Positions 26,365-36,380 of a stretch of 64,000 nt of DNA are shown piece by piece; positions within the stretch are counted from its first letter, which is position 1; each line of letters starts with the position of its first letter. The stretch spans positions 1 through 64,000 of the forward strand of contig NZ_JAYGHP010000007.1 of NCBI RefSeq assembly GCF_034932065.1, read 5' to 3'. The stretch is from Crocosphaera sp. UHCC 0190. Its GTDB lineage: Bacteria > Cyanobacteriota > Cyanobacteriia > Cyanobacteriales > Microcystaceae. The translations under genes and the position numbers were made by a program. The notes under the pieces are model-generated. The model worked only from the letters and a program-made list of their open reading frames with translations, was not told the origin of the DNA and did no database searches.

Positions 26365-27183
26365 ATGAAACCTTATCTCGCTGCTGCCATTCAAATGACA
26401 AGCAAGCCTGACCTCGAAAAAAATTTGGTTGAGGCTGAGGAACTGATCGAACTAGCTGTCCGTCGTGGGGCTGAGTTAATTGGTCTGCCAGAAAACTTTG
26501 CTTTTCTCGGTAAAGAAGAAGATAAACTAGGAAAAGCCCAAGAAATTGCTCAAAAAGCAGAAAAGTTCCTGAAAAAAATGGCGCAACGCTTCCAGATTAC
26601 TATCCTAGGGGGTGGCTTTCCTGTTCCCGTTGAAGGTGATGGGACTAAAGCCTATAATACCGCCATTTTAGTTGATCCAACTGGCATAGAAGTCGCCCGT
26701 TATCAAAAAGTGCATCTGTTCGATGTGGATGTGCCTGACGGTAATACTTATCGGGAGTCTAGCACAGTGATGGCTGGACAACGGTTGCCTGATATTTATG
26801 CCTCTGGGGACTTGGGAAATTTGGGCCTCTCGATTTGTTATGATGTGCGCTTTCCTGAGTTGTACCGTCATTTATCCCGTCAAGGAGTTGATGTTTTGTT
26901 TGTTCCTGCGGCGTTTACAGCATTTACAGGTAAGGATCACTGGCAGGTTTTGTTACAAGCTAGAGCCATTGAAAATACCTGTTATGTCATTGCTCCTGCT
27001 CAAACGGGAAATCACTATGCTAGGCGTTTTACCCATGGTCACGCGATGATTATTGACCCTTGGGGGATGATTTTAGATGACGCTGGCCAACAACCAGGCA
27101 TGGCGATCGCAGAAATTAACCCGACTCGTATTAAACGGGTGCGTCAACAAATGCCTTCTTTACAACATCGGGTATTTCTGTAA
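26365..27183 (+). CDS. Carbon-nitrogen hydrolase (Nit-type amidase)
   Basis: A 272-residue nitrilase-superfamily enzyme with an intact catalytic triad: Glu43 (LPENF), Lys115 (RYQKVHLFDV) and Cys158 (SICYDVRFPELYR). The length and the YQKVHLFD and CYDVRFPELYR motifs match the Nit1/Nit2 group. Members of this group hydrolyse deaminated glutathione or omega-amides such as 2-oxoglutaramate, so a metabolite-repair role is the best guess. The gene is monocistronic, and ruvC converges on it with 14 bp between the stops. Choosing between deaminated glutathione amidase and omega-amidase needs assay or phylogeny. Confidence 0.85.
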   Translation: MKPYLAAAIQMTSKPDLEKNLVEAEELIELAVRRGAELIGLPENFAFLGKEEDKLGKAQEIAQKAEKFLKKMAQRFQITILGGGFPVPVEGDGTKAYNTAILVDPTGIEVARYQKVHLFDVDVPDGNTYRESSTVMAGQRLPDIYASGDLGNLGLSICYDVRFPELYRHLSRQGVDVLFVPAAFTAFTGKDHWQVLLQARAIENTCYVIAPAQTGNHYARRFTHGHAMIIDPWGMILDDAGQQPGMAIAEINPTRIKRVRQQMPSLQHRVFL

Positions 27184-27197
27184 GTTTGATTTTTGGC

Positions 27198-27689
27198 TTA
27201 TCCAATATTATTGGTTAGGCCACATAAACCCCCATAGGCAATGGCGATCGCATCTACACTATCATCAATCGGTAAGGAGTCTAAATCAAAGAGATTTCCT
27301 ATCATTTGTGCTACTTCTTTTTTATCTGCTCTACCATCCCCTAAATGACATTTCCAACTGGCTTGATGTAAAAAAATTGGCTCGATTTTAGTATTCCGAT
27401 AACACACTAAATTAATTACTCCTAATGCTTGTAAAACACCTCCGGCAGCTTTAATAGTTCGGCTAAAAAAGGGCATTTCAATGGCGATCCGATCAGGCTT
27501 GAATTCTTGGACTAATTCTTCTAAGTCTTGCTCAATTTCTAACAATCTTTGGGGAGTTGATAGGTTTTTTTCAGTTTTGATGATTCCATAGTCGATGATT
27601 AAGGGAAGTGGTGAATCTGTTTCTTGTAAAATTGCCCACCCAATAATAGCGAGTCCCGGATCAATTCCTAGCCAAGTTTTATGAGACAT
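27198..27689 (-). CDS. ruvC: Crossover junction endodeoxyribonuclease RuvC
   Basis: A 163-residue Holliday-junction resolvase with an RNase H fold, cutting branch-migrated recombination junctions with RuvAB. Catalytic acidic residues are visible: Asp10 (GIDPGLAIIGW), Glu71 (IAIEMPFF) and the C-terminal Asp pair in PIDDSVDAIAIA. GDGRADKKEVAQM matches the conserved GxGRAxKxxV stretch. Length is standard. It converges with the Nit gene. A 28-bp palindrome lies directly upstream (27715-27742), where its promoter would be expected. Confidence 0.93.
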   Translation of the reverse strand: MSHKTWLGIDPGLAIIGWAILQETDSPLPLIIDYGIIKTEKNLSTPQRLLEIEQDLEELVQEFKPDRIAIEMPFFSRTIKAAGGVLQALGVINLVCYRNTKIEPIFLHQASWKCHLGDGRADKKEVAQMIGNLFDLDSLPIDDSVDAIAIAYGGLCGLTNNIG

Positions 27690-27714
27690 TTTATCATGAT
27701 TTTGGTAAAATACT

Positions 27715-27742
27715 GTAGGGGTAATTCATGAATTGCCCCTAC
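27715..27742. repeat. 28-bp palindromic repeat, copy 2 (best palindrome)
   Basis: GTAGGGGTAATT-CATG-AATTGCCCCTAC is palindromic except for one T/G pair. It lies between the ruvC start and the gene at 27769. Its ATGAATT core can masquerade as a start region. Confidence 0.85.
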
Positions 27743-27768
27743 TATTGTTTCCCTCAAGCTTCAAGTTT

Positions 27769-28338
27769 ATGAATATAACATATTTAGGCAAATATTTGAC
27801 CTTAGAAGTTTTTTGTACCTGTACTAAAACCTATCATAAATATTCGGAAAAAATTGCTCCCTATCCTAAAAATGAAGAAACTATTACTGCCCTTAAACAG
27901 TTAAATCAAAGCATTATCGACCCCATAATTGATTACTTTGGTATTGATAGATTTAAACTAACTTATGGGTTTTGTTCCCCCGATCTCAAACGCTACTTAA
28001 ATCAAAAAGATCCCGTTACAGGTCTTAAAAATGGTCGCATTGATCCAGCAAGAGATCAACATATGGCCCATGAAACTAATAGCAAAGGCAACTATTATTG
28101 TAATCGATTAGGAGCCGCTTGTGACTGTTTTATTATTAATCTTAATAGTGATGAATTAGTTGACTGGATATTAGCCAACAAATTGCCCTTTGATTCTCTT
28201 TATTTTTATGGTAAAAATAGACCTATTCATATTAGTTATGGGGGACAACATAAACGAGATATTTGGACATTTACTCCTACCAGACAACCCACAAAAACAG
28301 GAATTCATCATTGGGTAGAATTAGCTAAACAAATCTAA
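27769..28338 (+). CDS. Orphan protein with M15-peptidase-like motifs
   Basis: A 189-residue protein I cannot name. The start is placed at 27769 (MNITYLGKY) because the frame upstream to 27733 runs into the 28-bp palindrome. Residues ~100-165 recall the zinc D,D-peptidase (M15/Hedgehog) fold: NRLGAACDCF corresponds to the HxxGxAxD element and RPIHISYG to the ExxH/WHIHxS element. The first metal histidine is replaced (Asn, with a Cys beside it), and several cysteines cluster there (YCNRLGAACDC). PARDQHMAHET and HHWVELAKQ are further conserved-looking patches. It may be a phage-derived, catalytically altered relative. Function unknown. Confidence 0.55.
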   Translation: MNITYLGKYLTLEVFCTCTKTYHKYSEKIAPYPKNEETITALKQLNQSIIDPIIDYFGIDRFKLTYGFCSPDLKRYLNQKDPVTGLKNGRIDPARDQHMAHETNSKGNYYCNRLGAACDCFIINLNSDELVDWILANKLPFDSLYFYGKNRPIHISYGGQHKRDIWTFTPTRQPTKTGIHHWVELAKQI

Positions 28339-28360
28339 CATACTAATTAGATCATTTAAC

Positions 28361-28915
28361 TTAATGGTATTTTTTTATGAATTCTAATCCCATAAAAATT
28401 GTGGCAATAGTTCCTGCAACACAAATTTCACCGGACATAATTTTATCAATTACATCTTTAATTGGCACTAAAACCACTTCAATTTCTTCAGTAATATCTA
28501 AATTAATTTGTCCGGTTTTTTGCACATTTAAACCCAGAAAGATATGAATTTTATTATCATCTTTTACCGGATTATCATAAATTGTTTTCATCAAGATTAA
28601 TTCTTGGGCAATATAACCAGTTTCTTCTTCTAATTCTCGCTTAGCTGCCGTTATACTTGTCTCTTTTTGTGGTTCAAATGCTCCAGCAGGAAGTTCTAAT
28701 AAAATCTCTTTTACTCCATGACGATATTGACGGACAAAAACTACTTCATTATTGGGTGTAATGGGCATAACTAAAGCAATTTCAGGACGGATATTGACAA
28801 AGTAATCATCAATAATCGCCCCATTCGGTAATTCAACCTTATCTTGTCGAACTATACACCATTGGTTATTAATAACAAACTCTGAGTTCAGAATTTTCCA
28901 TTTTTTAAGACTCAT
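28361..28915 (-). CDS. Nudix hydrolase (ADP-ribose pyrophosphatase-like)
   Basis: A 184-residue Nudix enzyme. The Nudix box reads as a helix-loop-helix with the catalytic RELEEETGY preceded by E-x7; the leading Gly is spaced one residue farther than the strict GX5E. FVRQYRHGVKEILLELPAG just ahead is typical of the ADP-ribose/NDP-sugar pyrophosphatase branch. It would hydrolyse ADP-ribose to AMP and ribose-5-phosphate as nucleotide house-cleaning. It stands alone, convergent with the M15-like gene. The N-terminus (SLKKWKILNSEFVINNQWCIVRQDKVELP) forms the usual dimerising beta-domain of this branch. Confidence 0.87.
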   Translation of the reverse strand: MSLKKWKILNSEFVINNQWCIVRQDKVELPNGAIIDDYFVNIRPEIALVMPITPNNEVVFVRQYRHGVKEILLELPAGAFEPQKETSITAAKRELEEETGYIAQELILMKTIYDNPVKDDNKIHIFLGLNVQKTGQINLDITEEIEVVLVPIKDVIDKIMSGEICVAGTIATIFMGLEFIKKYH

Positions 28916-29155
28916 TAGTATCCTTTAATTTTTAATCTATCTAAAACTAATTTAAGACTTACTCTGCGTTTAACTTGTTGACTTGTTTTCACAGACATCT
29001 TGCCATGTCATCATTGCCCTAACTCCCTAACGACTGTCAGACTAATACTTTAACTTATCTCCTCAAACTTTCGAGATATCCTCACCTTCTTTGCCCAACT
29101 TTCCACACCTCACCCTTCCCTTGAGAAAAATCACCCCATTTTTTGACCTCAAAGA

Positions 29156-29182
29156 TTAGCACTCACACCACAAGAGTGCTAA
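29156..29182. promoter_or_regulatory. CIRCE operator (HrcA site) upstream of groEL
   Basis: TTAGCACTC-N9-GAGTGCTAA is a perfect CIRCE inverted repeat. It lies 100 bp before the groEL ATG within a 367-bp gene-free region (28916-29282), otherwise without features I can support. HrcA binding here represses groEL until heat or misfolding stress. A TTGACC (29143-29148) stands just upstream and may be the -35 box. Confidence 0.96.
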
Positions 29183-29201
29183 ATTAACATAAGTAGGGTG
29201 A

Positions 29202-30962
<1,761 letters not shown>

Positions 30963-30996
30963 GTCGTCGTTTTCATATTTCCATACTTGATATTAG

Positions 30997-31022
30997 GAGA
31001 GACGTTAAGAATAGCGTCTCTC
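30997..31022 (+). terminator. groEL terminator hairpin
   Basis: GAGAGACG (30997-31004) pairs with CGTCTCTC (31015-31022) over a 10-base loop, followed shortly by a TTTTT run. It lies 35 bp after the groEL stop, consistent with Rho-independent termination. Confidence 0.8.
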
Positions 31023-31094
31023 TCGCTTTTTGTTACCTGAGTTCGACATAAGGCAATTTGTGAAAAATTCGCCACAATTTTGCTAATATCGATA

Positions 31095-31724
31095 TTAATA
31101 TAATTGTTTTAATGCCGCTAAATTATTACTACAAAGTATCCCAATATTTTGAGTGATTTTTTCAATTGGCCAATCCCACCATTGGAGTTTTAATAATAAA
31201 TTAATTACCTCATCTTCAAACCGCTTTCTAATTAATTTAGCTGGATTTCCACCTACAATGGTATAAGGTTCTACGTCTTTTGTTACCACTGAACTAGCTG
31301 CAATAATTGCCCCGTCTCCGACTTTAATCCCTGGCATAATTAAAGCATTATAGCCAAACCAAACATCATTACCAATAATGGTATCTCCTTTGGAAGTATT
31401 AGCAACAGACATGGTATTTTCCCAAGCATGGCCAAAAATCGTAAAGGGATAAGTCGTAAAATAATTTAGGGGATGATTTCCCCCATTCATCATAAATTTA
31501 ACATCACTCGCAATGGCACAAAACTTGCCAATAATTAACTTATCACCAATAAAATCAAAGTGATAGAGAACATTATTTTCAAAATTATGGGGATTTTCAA
31601 AATCATCATAATAAGTAAAATCTCCCACAATAATATTAGGGTTCGTGATAATATTTTTGAGGAAACATAATTGCTTATAGTTCTCTAACGGATAGGGATT
31701 ATTGGGATCAGGATAAATTGTCAT
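31095..31724 (-). CDS. CatB/Vat-type hexapeptide acetyltransferase
   Basis: A 209-residue protein of the xenobiotic acetyltransferase (XAT) branch of left-handed beta-helix enzymes. It has FCAIASDVKFMMNGGNHPLNY with the catalytic-region His, YPFTIFGHAWE, GNDVWFGYNALIMPGIKVGDGAIIAASSVVTKDV with hexapeptide turns, and VGGNPAKLIRKRF at the end. Relatives O-acetylate chloramphenicol or streptogramins, but many chromosomal members act on sugars or unknown targets, so a resistance phenotype cannot be inferred. It lies 9 bp downstream of the DUF309 gene and is probably in one transcript with DUF309 and ftrC. Confidence 0.85.
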   Translation of the reverse strand: MTIYPDPNNPYPLENYKQLCFLKNIITNPNIIVGDFTYYDDFENPHNFENNVLYHFDFIGDKLIIGKFCAIASDVKFMMNGGNHPLNYFTTYPFTIFGHAWENTMSVANTSKGDTIIGNDVWFGYNALIMPGIKVGDGAIIAASSVVTKDVEPYTIVGGNPAKLIRKRFEDEVINLLLKLQWWDWPIEKITQNIGILCSNNLAALKQLY

Positions 31725-31733
31725 TCCCTTCTT

Positions 31734-32135
31734 TTAAGACTTATTTAAAATGACAATATGAGGCAAAGAACAGGGGGCATTATCAGAGGATTCCTTGAGG
31801 GTTTGAGCAACTTCAGCAATATTTTCAGGGTCAGTTTGTTGGAGATAAAGCAGTAATGCTTGACTTTCTGCTAACAACTTTGTGACATCAATGGTTTCAT
31901 ACTCTGGTTGATAGTCAACGAGTCGTCTTACACCTTCCCCCAATAAAATCACTGCCCCACGCCAATTATGGTTTTCGAGATGATAACAACCCACCGCTAC
32001 CTGTAAAACACCTTGATAAAACCGTTTATCCGACTCTGCTGAATCGATCCAAATAGCTTCTAATGTATCATGACAGGCGTAAAATTCCCCCTGATTAAAC
32101 TCTTTAATCCCTTGCAAAAATGCCTCTGATGCCAT
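31734..32135 (-). CDS. DUF309 family protein
   Basis: A 133-residue helical protein of the DUF309 family: FLQGIKEFNQGEFYACHDTLE at the N-terminus, then RFYQGVLQVAVGCYHL and NWRGAVILLGEGVRRL. The spaced Glu/His pattern (EFYACHDTLE, YQGVLQVAVG) is conserved in the family, whose function is unknown. It is widespread in cyanobacteria and plants. Here it lies 8 bp downstream of ftrC and 9 bp upstream of the acetyltransferase, all on the minus strand. The location beside thioredoxin-reductase genes is suggestive but not informative alone. Confidence 0.85.
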   Translation of the reverse strand: MASEAFLQGIKEFNQGEFYACHDTLEAIWIDSAESDKRFYQGVLQVAVGCYHLENHNWRGAVILLGEGVRRLVDYQPEYETIDVTKLLAESQALLLYLQQTDPENIAEVAQTLKESSDNAPCSLPHIVILNKS

Positions 32136-32143
32136 GATTTTTC

Positions 32144-32512
32144 TTACGCAGACATAGTTTCTCTGATTTCTTTGATAAACTCTAGATCAATTTCCTGTTC
32201 TTTGCCCGCAAATTCATTGTCTGGGGTGATGAATAACATACAATGACAGTCTTTGCGTTCTCTCATGGGGACACAAGGACAGTTCCAATAGGTATTTTTC
32301 ACTTCCGCTTCTTTGTCTTCGTAATGACGACAGGGACACAAGGGAGAGCCTAATTCTTCTTTATGTTTAGCTAACCCTTCAATCACTACTGCGGTGACAG
32401 AGGGTTCACTACAAAAATAAGTATCTGTGCGCTTAGCGTACTGTTCGGCAAAATTTTTCATTGCCTCTAGAACTTTATCCTGCTGATTAATATTGGTGTT
32501 TGCTGAAGTCAT
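32144..32512 (-). CDS. ftrC: Ferredoxin-thioredoxin reductase catalytic chain
   Basis: A 122-residue beta subunit of FTR, which passes electrons from photosynthetically reduced ferredoxin through a 4Fe-4S cluster and redox disulfide to thioredoxin. The characteristic cysteine string is complete: SPLCPCRHY, then NCPCVPMRERKDCHCMLF (CPC-x16-CPC-x8-CHC), with an earlier YFCSEPS. The thioredoxin gene lies 180 bp upstream in the same direction, so enzyme and substrate are neighbours. The variable subunit ftrV is not in this window. This gene is strong evidence for an oxygenic phototroph. Confidence 0.97.
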   Translation of the reverse strand: MTSANTNINQQDKVLEAMKNFAEQYAKRTDTYFCSEPSVTAVVIEGLAKHKEELGSPLCPCRHYEDKEAEVKNTYWNCPCVPMRERKDCHCMLFITPDNEFAGKEQEIDLEFIKEIRETMSA

Positions 32513-32637
32513 AGATTTAATCTAATGGGTCGTTTACATCAATTTGATTTAGGTTAACATTGTTACATATTCTCGGCTGTTTCGGCCAATCCACTTCCGT
32601 TAGGCTATTGGGCTGAGTTGGTTTTTTCAGACAAAAT

Positions 32638-32665
32638 AGGGATAAGTCCATGAAGGCTTACCCCT
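32638..32665 (-). terminator. Hairpin terminator downstream of trxA
   Basis: On the minus strand AGGGGTAAG and CTTATCCCT (plus positions 32657-32665 and 32638-32646) form a 9-bp stem with one G-U pair, followed by ATTTTG. A smaller CTAGC-CAAAA-GCTAG hairpin lies nearer the trxA stop. It separates trxA from ftrC transcription. Confidence 0.65.
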
Positions 32666-32693
32666 AAACTGAATCCTAGCTTTTGGCTAGAAA

Positions 32694-33017
32694 CTAAAGA
32701 TATTTTTCGAGAGTGTTAGCTAGGGTTGTTTTGGGAACGGCTCCCACAACCATGTCTACCCGTTGGCCTCCCTTGAAAATCATGAGGGTGGGGATACTGC
32801 GAATTCCGTACTGGCTTGCTGTCGCCGGATTTTCATCCGTATTCAGTTTCAGCACTTTGACTTGGCCTGCGTATTGTTCAGCAATTTCGTCCACAACTGG
32901 AGCTACCATACGACAGGGGCCACACCAAGGCGCCCAAAAATCCACCAGAACAGGAATGTCGCTCTCTAAAACCTCTTGTTTAAATTTATCGTCTGTAACT
33001 TGGGGTGTAGCTGACAT
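32694..33017 (-). CDS. trxA: Thioredoxin (m-type)
   Basis: A 107-residue thioredoxin with the active site [11 protein letters not shown] (redox pair Cys32/Cys35) and the conserved cis-Pro in [13 protein letters not shown]. It reduces disulfides in Calvin-cycle and other target enzymes when charged by FTR, whose catalytic subunit is encoded just downstream. The sequence is of the essential m-type of cyanobacteria. A hairpin terminator lies between it and ftrC. The yfr1 small RNA gene sits upstream on the same strand, as in many cyanobacteria. Confidence 0.97.
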   Translation of the reverse strand: MSATPQVTDDKFKQEVLESDIPVLVDFWAPWCGPCRMVAPVVDEIAEQYAGQVKVLKLNTDENPATASQYGIRSIPTLMIFKGGQRVDMVVGAVPKTTLANTLEKYL

Positions 33018-33193
33018 ACCGAGAATTCCTTTGATTGCTCACGTTTCTCTAGAATACTCTAGAATTCTACCATAAGGAAAAGTTTCTCGATTTTAACCTA
33101 TTTTCGTCACAACTTCACCAATCACTGAAGTTATCGCTGGATAACCTCCCTCTTCGTTGAGCTTAAGGCAAGTTTAACTTTTATTAACCTTGA

Positions 33194-33268
33194 ATAAGAA
33201 ACCGCCCGAACATGAAAATGCCCAGGCGGAGTGTGGTGTGAGGAGTGAACGGAAACATTTGTCTCCGC
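33194..33268 (-). ncRNA. yfr1: Yfr1 small regulatory RNA
   Basis: On the minus strand the RNA begins with the stem-loop CGGAGAC-AAAT-GTTTCCG (plus 33250-33267). It continues with the unpaired invariant motif ACTCCTCACAC (33236-33246). It ends in a terminator hairpin CCGCCTG/CGGGCGG (33202-33229) with a U-rich tail. A TACAAT -10 box (33276-33281) places the start near 33268. Length (~65-75 nt), three-part structure, motif and location next to trxA are those of cyanobacterial Yfr1, which represses outer-membrane porin and other mRNAs by antisense pairing. The rest of the 33018-33454 intergenic region shows nothing I can name. Confidence 0.94.
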
Positions 33269-33275
33269 TATCTCC

Positions 33276-33281
33276 ATTGTA
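33276..33281 (-). promoter_or_regulatory. -10 box of yfr1
   Basis: The minus-strand sequence TACAAT ends 7 bp before the predicted first base of Yfr1. No consensus -35 was found at the usual distance. Confidence 0.75.
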
Positions 33282-33454
33282 AGGGAGAATTTCAATTTTG
33301 ATGAACTTATTGTGTCATGATTAGAAAATTTTTTTTTCCTTAATGTGTTAAGCTAGGTAGCTTTACCTGAAGTAAGAAACGGCGATCGCCTTTGAGTTCA
33401 GCGATTAACGATACAATCAAGGGTGACGATATGCTACCCTAACTTTGAATCTCT

Positions 33455-35776
33455 ATGACCATTTCCTCTGATTTTCTTTCTCAACTCAATCCTTCCCAAC
33501 GTATTGCCGTTGAGCATTTTTGTGGCCCTTTATTAGTGGTGGCGGGGGCGGGATCTGGCAAAACTAGGGCCCTCACCTATCGTATTGCTCACCTGATTAG
33601 TCATCATCAGGTTGATCCTGAATCGATTTTAGCGGTGACGTTTACCAATAAAGCAGCTAAGGAAATGAAGGAAAGAATTGAGCGACTTTTTGCTCAAGAA
33701 ATGGCTCTTAAAAATCATGGAAAACCTTTTAATTCTTTGGCTGAATACGAACAGAAAAAATTACTTTCCCAGGTTTATAGAAAAACGACTAAACGACTTT
33801 GGATCGGGACTTTTCATAGTTTATGTGCCAGGATTTTACGGTATGATATTAATAAATACCAGGACAAAAGAAATCGGCAATGGGAACGTAATTTTTCGAT
33901 TTTTGATGAATCTGATGCCCAAAGTTTAGTTAAAAATATTACAACTAAACAACTTAATTTAGATGAAAAAAAGTTTAATCCCCGTTCCGTCCGTTATGAA
34001 ATTAGTAATGCAAAAAATTTAGGATTTTCCCCTGAAGAATATTTGCAAGAAAATCCCAATTATAAAGGTCGGGTAATTTCAGAAGTTTATAATGAGTATC
34101 AAACCCAATTAGCAGCTAATAATGCTTTAGATTTTGATGATTTAATTTTAGTCCCTGTGCAGCTTTTTCAACAAAATGAATCTGTTTTAGGCTATTGGCA
34201 TCATCAATTTCAACATATTTTAGTCGATGAATATCAAGATACTAATCGCATTCAATATGATTTAATTCGCTTACTTTCCACCAATGGAGAAAACACAAAA
34301 AGTGAATGGAATTGGCAAAATCGCTCTGTTTTTGTGGTAGGTGATGCGGATCAATCTATTTATAGTTTTCGCATGGCTGACTTTACCATTTTGTTGAATT
34401 TTCAATCAGACTTTGGGGACGGTTTACCCGATGAAGATACCCGAACAATGGTTAAATTAGAAGAAAATTATCGCTCTAGAGAAAATATTTTACTAGCGGC
34501 TAATAGCTTAATTGAAAATAATAGCCAACGGATTGATAAAATTCTTAAACCCACTAGAGGCGAAGGGGAACAAATTTATTGTTATAAAGCTGATGATGAA
34601 CGAATAGAGGCTGATTTTGTTATTCATAAAATTCGAGAGTTAATTAATATAAACCCTGAATTAAATTGGGGAGACTTTGCCATTCTTTATCGTATAAATG
34701 CCCAATCTCGACCCTTTGAAGATATCCTAATCCAGAGTAATATTCCTTATACCATTGTCGGTGGATTCAAATTTTATGATCGCCAAGAAATTAAAGATTC
34801 TCTTGCTTATTTACGTTTAATTGTTAACCCTGCAGATACCGTTAGCTTACTCAGAATTATTAATTCTCCCCGTCGTGGGATTGGTAAAACTTCGATGGAT
34901 TCCCTATTAAAAGCTTCCCAAGAATTAGAGATTCCTCTCTGGGAAATTATTAGTGATGAAACCTCAGTTAATACCTTGGCAGGAAGGGCAGCAAAAGCCG
35001 TTAATAAATTTGCTAAAATGATTCAATCTTTCCAAAGTCAATTAACCCAACTTTCAGCTACAGAAATTTTAGATCAAGTCATGGAACAATCGGGTTATAT
35101 TGATGATTTAAAACAAAAAGGAACAGAAGAATCAGATAATCGAGTCGAAAATATCTATGAATTATATAGTGCGATCGCTCAATATCAAGAAGATAATGAA
35201 GACAAAAGCTTACAAGGCTATTTAACCAATGCGTCCCTTGCTTCTGATTTAGATAACCTACAAGAAGACCAGAAAAAAGTATCATTAATGACCCTCCATT
35301 CCGCGAAAGGACTAGAATTTCCCATTGTCTTTTTAGTGGGATTAGAACAAGGAATTTTGCCCCATGTTCGGAGTTTAAGCGATCCCTTATCCTTAGAAGA
35401 AGAACGAAGATTATGTTATGTCGGAATTACCCGCGCCCAAGAACAATTATTTATTACCTATGCTAGAGAAAGATTTGTCTGGGGTTCCAAAGAATCTAAA
35501 CTAGCCTCACAGTTTTTAAAAGAAATTCCCCCAGATTTAATTAATAGTAATGTCAGACCAACTGCGAGAAAAGTCACCCACAAAAAAACTTCAATATCCC
35601 AGGTCAATAATCATCAATGGTCAGTGGGCGATCGCATTATTCATCATAGCTTTGGTGAAGGAGAAATTACCCATATTTTAGGGTCAGGTCAAAAAACAAA
35701 TTTAGCCATTCAATTTGCTGGGTTAGGCCGTAAAATTATTGACCCTAAAACCAACTCAATTACAAAACTAGATTAA
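33455..35776 (+). CDS. pcrA: PcrA/UvrD-type ATP-dependent DNA helicase
   Basis: A 773-residue superfamily 1A helicase that unwinds DNA 3' to 5' in repair, replication restart and recombination control. Motif I is VVAGAGSGKTRALTYRI, Ia is AVTFTNKAAKEMKERI, II is VDEYQDTNRIQYDLI, III is VGDADQSIYSFR, and IV-VI include EENYRSRENILLAAN, MTLHSAKGLEFP and RRLCYVGITRAQEQLF. The C-terminal ~70 residues (WSVGDRIIHHSFGEGEI) form the Tudor-like RNA-polymerase-binding domain of PcrA/UvrD. Domain order and length are normal. Whether it should be named pcrA or uvrD is a convention. Confidence 0.93.
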   Translation: MTISSDFLSQLNPSQRIAVEHFCGPLLVVAGAGSGKTRALTYRIAHLISHHQVDPESILAVTFTNKAAKEMKERIERLFAQEMALKNHGKPFNSLAEYEQKKLLSQVYRKTTKRLWIGTFHSLCARILRYDINKYQDKRNRQWERNFSIFDESDAQSLVKNITTKQLNLDEKKFNPRSVRYEISNAKNLGFSPEEYLQENPNYKGRVISEVYNEYQTQLAANNALDFDDLILVPVQLFQQNESVLGYWHHQFQHILVDEYQDTNRIQYDLIRLLSTNGENTKSEWNWQNRSVFVVGDADQSIYSFRMADFTILLNFQSDFGDGLPDEDTRTMVKLEENYRSRENILLAANSLIENNSQRIDKILKPTRGEGEQIYCYKADDERIEADFVIHKIRELININPELNWGDFAILYRINAQSRPFEDILIQSNIPYTIVGGFKFYDRQEIKDSLAYLRLIVNPADTVSLLRIINSPRRGIGKTSMDSLLKASQELEIPLWEIISDETSVNTLAGRAAKAVNKFAKMIQSFQSQLTQLSATEILDQVMEQSGYIDDLKQKGTEESDNRVENIYELYSAIAQYQEDNEDKSLQGYLTNASLASDLDNLQEDQKKVSLMTLHSAKGLEFPIVFLVGLEQGILPHVRSLSDPLSLEEERRLCYVGITRAQEQLFITYARERFVWGSKESKLASQFLKEIPPDLINSNVRPTARKVTHKKTSISQVNNHQWSVGDRIIHHSFGEGEITHILGSGQKTNLAIQFAGLGRKIIDPKTNSITKLD

Positions 35777-35844
35777 TCTAGGATTTTTGAACATCTACAG
35801 GATAAAATTGTTGAGAGTTCTACTGATCACCTGAGTTAACAAAG

Positions 35845-36333
35845 TTGTCTTCATCACCAGAGTCTCCCCAACTTCCCCCAACCACAGCGATCACCGCAAA
35901 AACTGGACTAAAAGCGACTACTGAAAAATGGTTTGAGTATTCCGTCAGGGTACAACCCCATCATACTGACTATGCAGGGGCCGTTTGGCACGGAACCTAT
36001 CTGACTTGGATGGAAACCGCTAGGGTTGAATATTTACGGTCAATTGGCATAGATTTTGCAGAATTAGTGAAATTAGGCTGTGATTTACCCGTTGTCGAAT
36101 TATCCATCCGTTATCATCGCGCTCTCCGACTTGGAGAAATGGCGATCATCAAAACCCGTATGGACGAAATGACAGGGGTAAAAATGTATTGGGACTGTCG
36201 GATTGAATCATCAGAAAAACAAGAACTCTCTGTGACGGCAAAAATTACCATTGTGGCCGTTGACCCCGAAAAAGGAAAAATTATGCGGCAACTTCCCCCT
36301 GCGGTTCAAGATGCCTTAGTCAAATCATTATAG
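35845..36333 (+). CDS. Acyl-CoA thioesterase, YbgC/FadM hot-dog type
   Basis: A 162-residue single hot-dog-fold protein. VQPHHTDYAGAVWHGTYLTWMETARVEYL by sense carries the catalytic Asp and the helix of 4-hydroxybenzoyl-CoA thioesterase-like enzymes. It would hydrolyse acyl-CoA or acyl-ACP in the cytoplasm. It does not resemble the shorter DHNA-CoA thioesterase of phylloquinone synthesis closely enough to assign that role. The reading frame has no ATG ahead of the domain. A TTG at 35845 is the likeliest start, leaving a ~28-residue Ser/Pro/Thr-rich leader. No Shine-Dalgarno fits well, so the start is uncertain. Confidence 0.78.
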   Translation: MSSSPESPQLPPTTAITAKTGLKATTEKWFEYSVRVQPHHTDYAGAVWHGTYLTWMETARVEYLRSIGIDFAELVKLGCDLPVVELSIRYHRALRLGEMAIIKTRMDEMTGVKMYWDCRIESSEKQELSVTAKITIVAVDPEKGKIMRQLPPAVQDALVKSL

Positions 36334-36380
36334 AAATTTCTCCAATTATTGGAGGGATTAAATAGTTTATTATTTAAACT

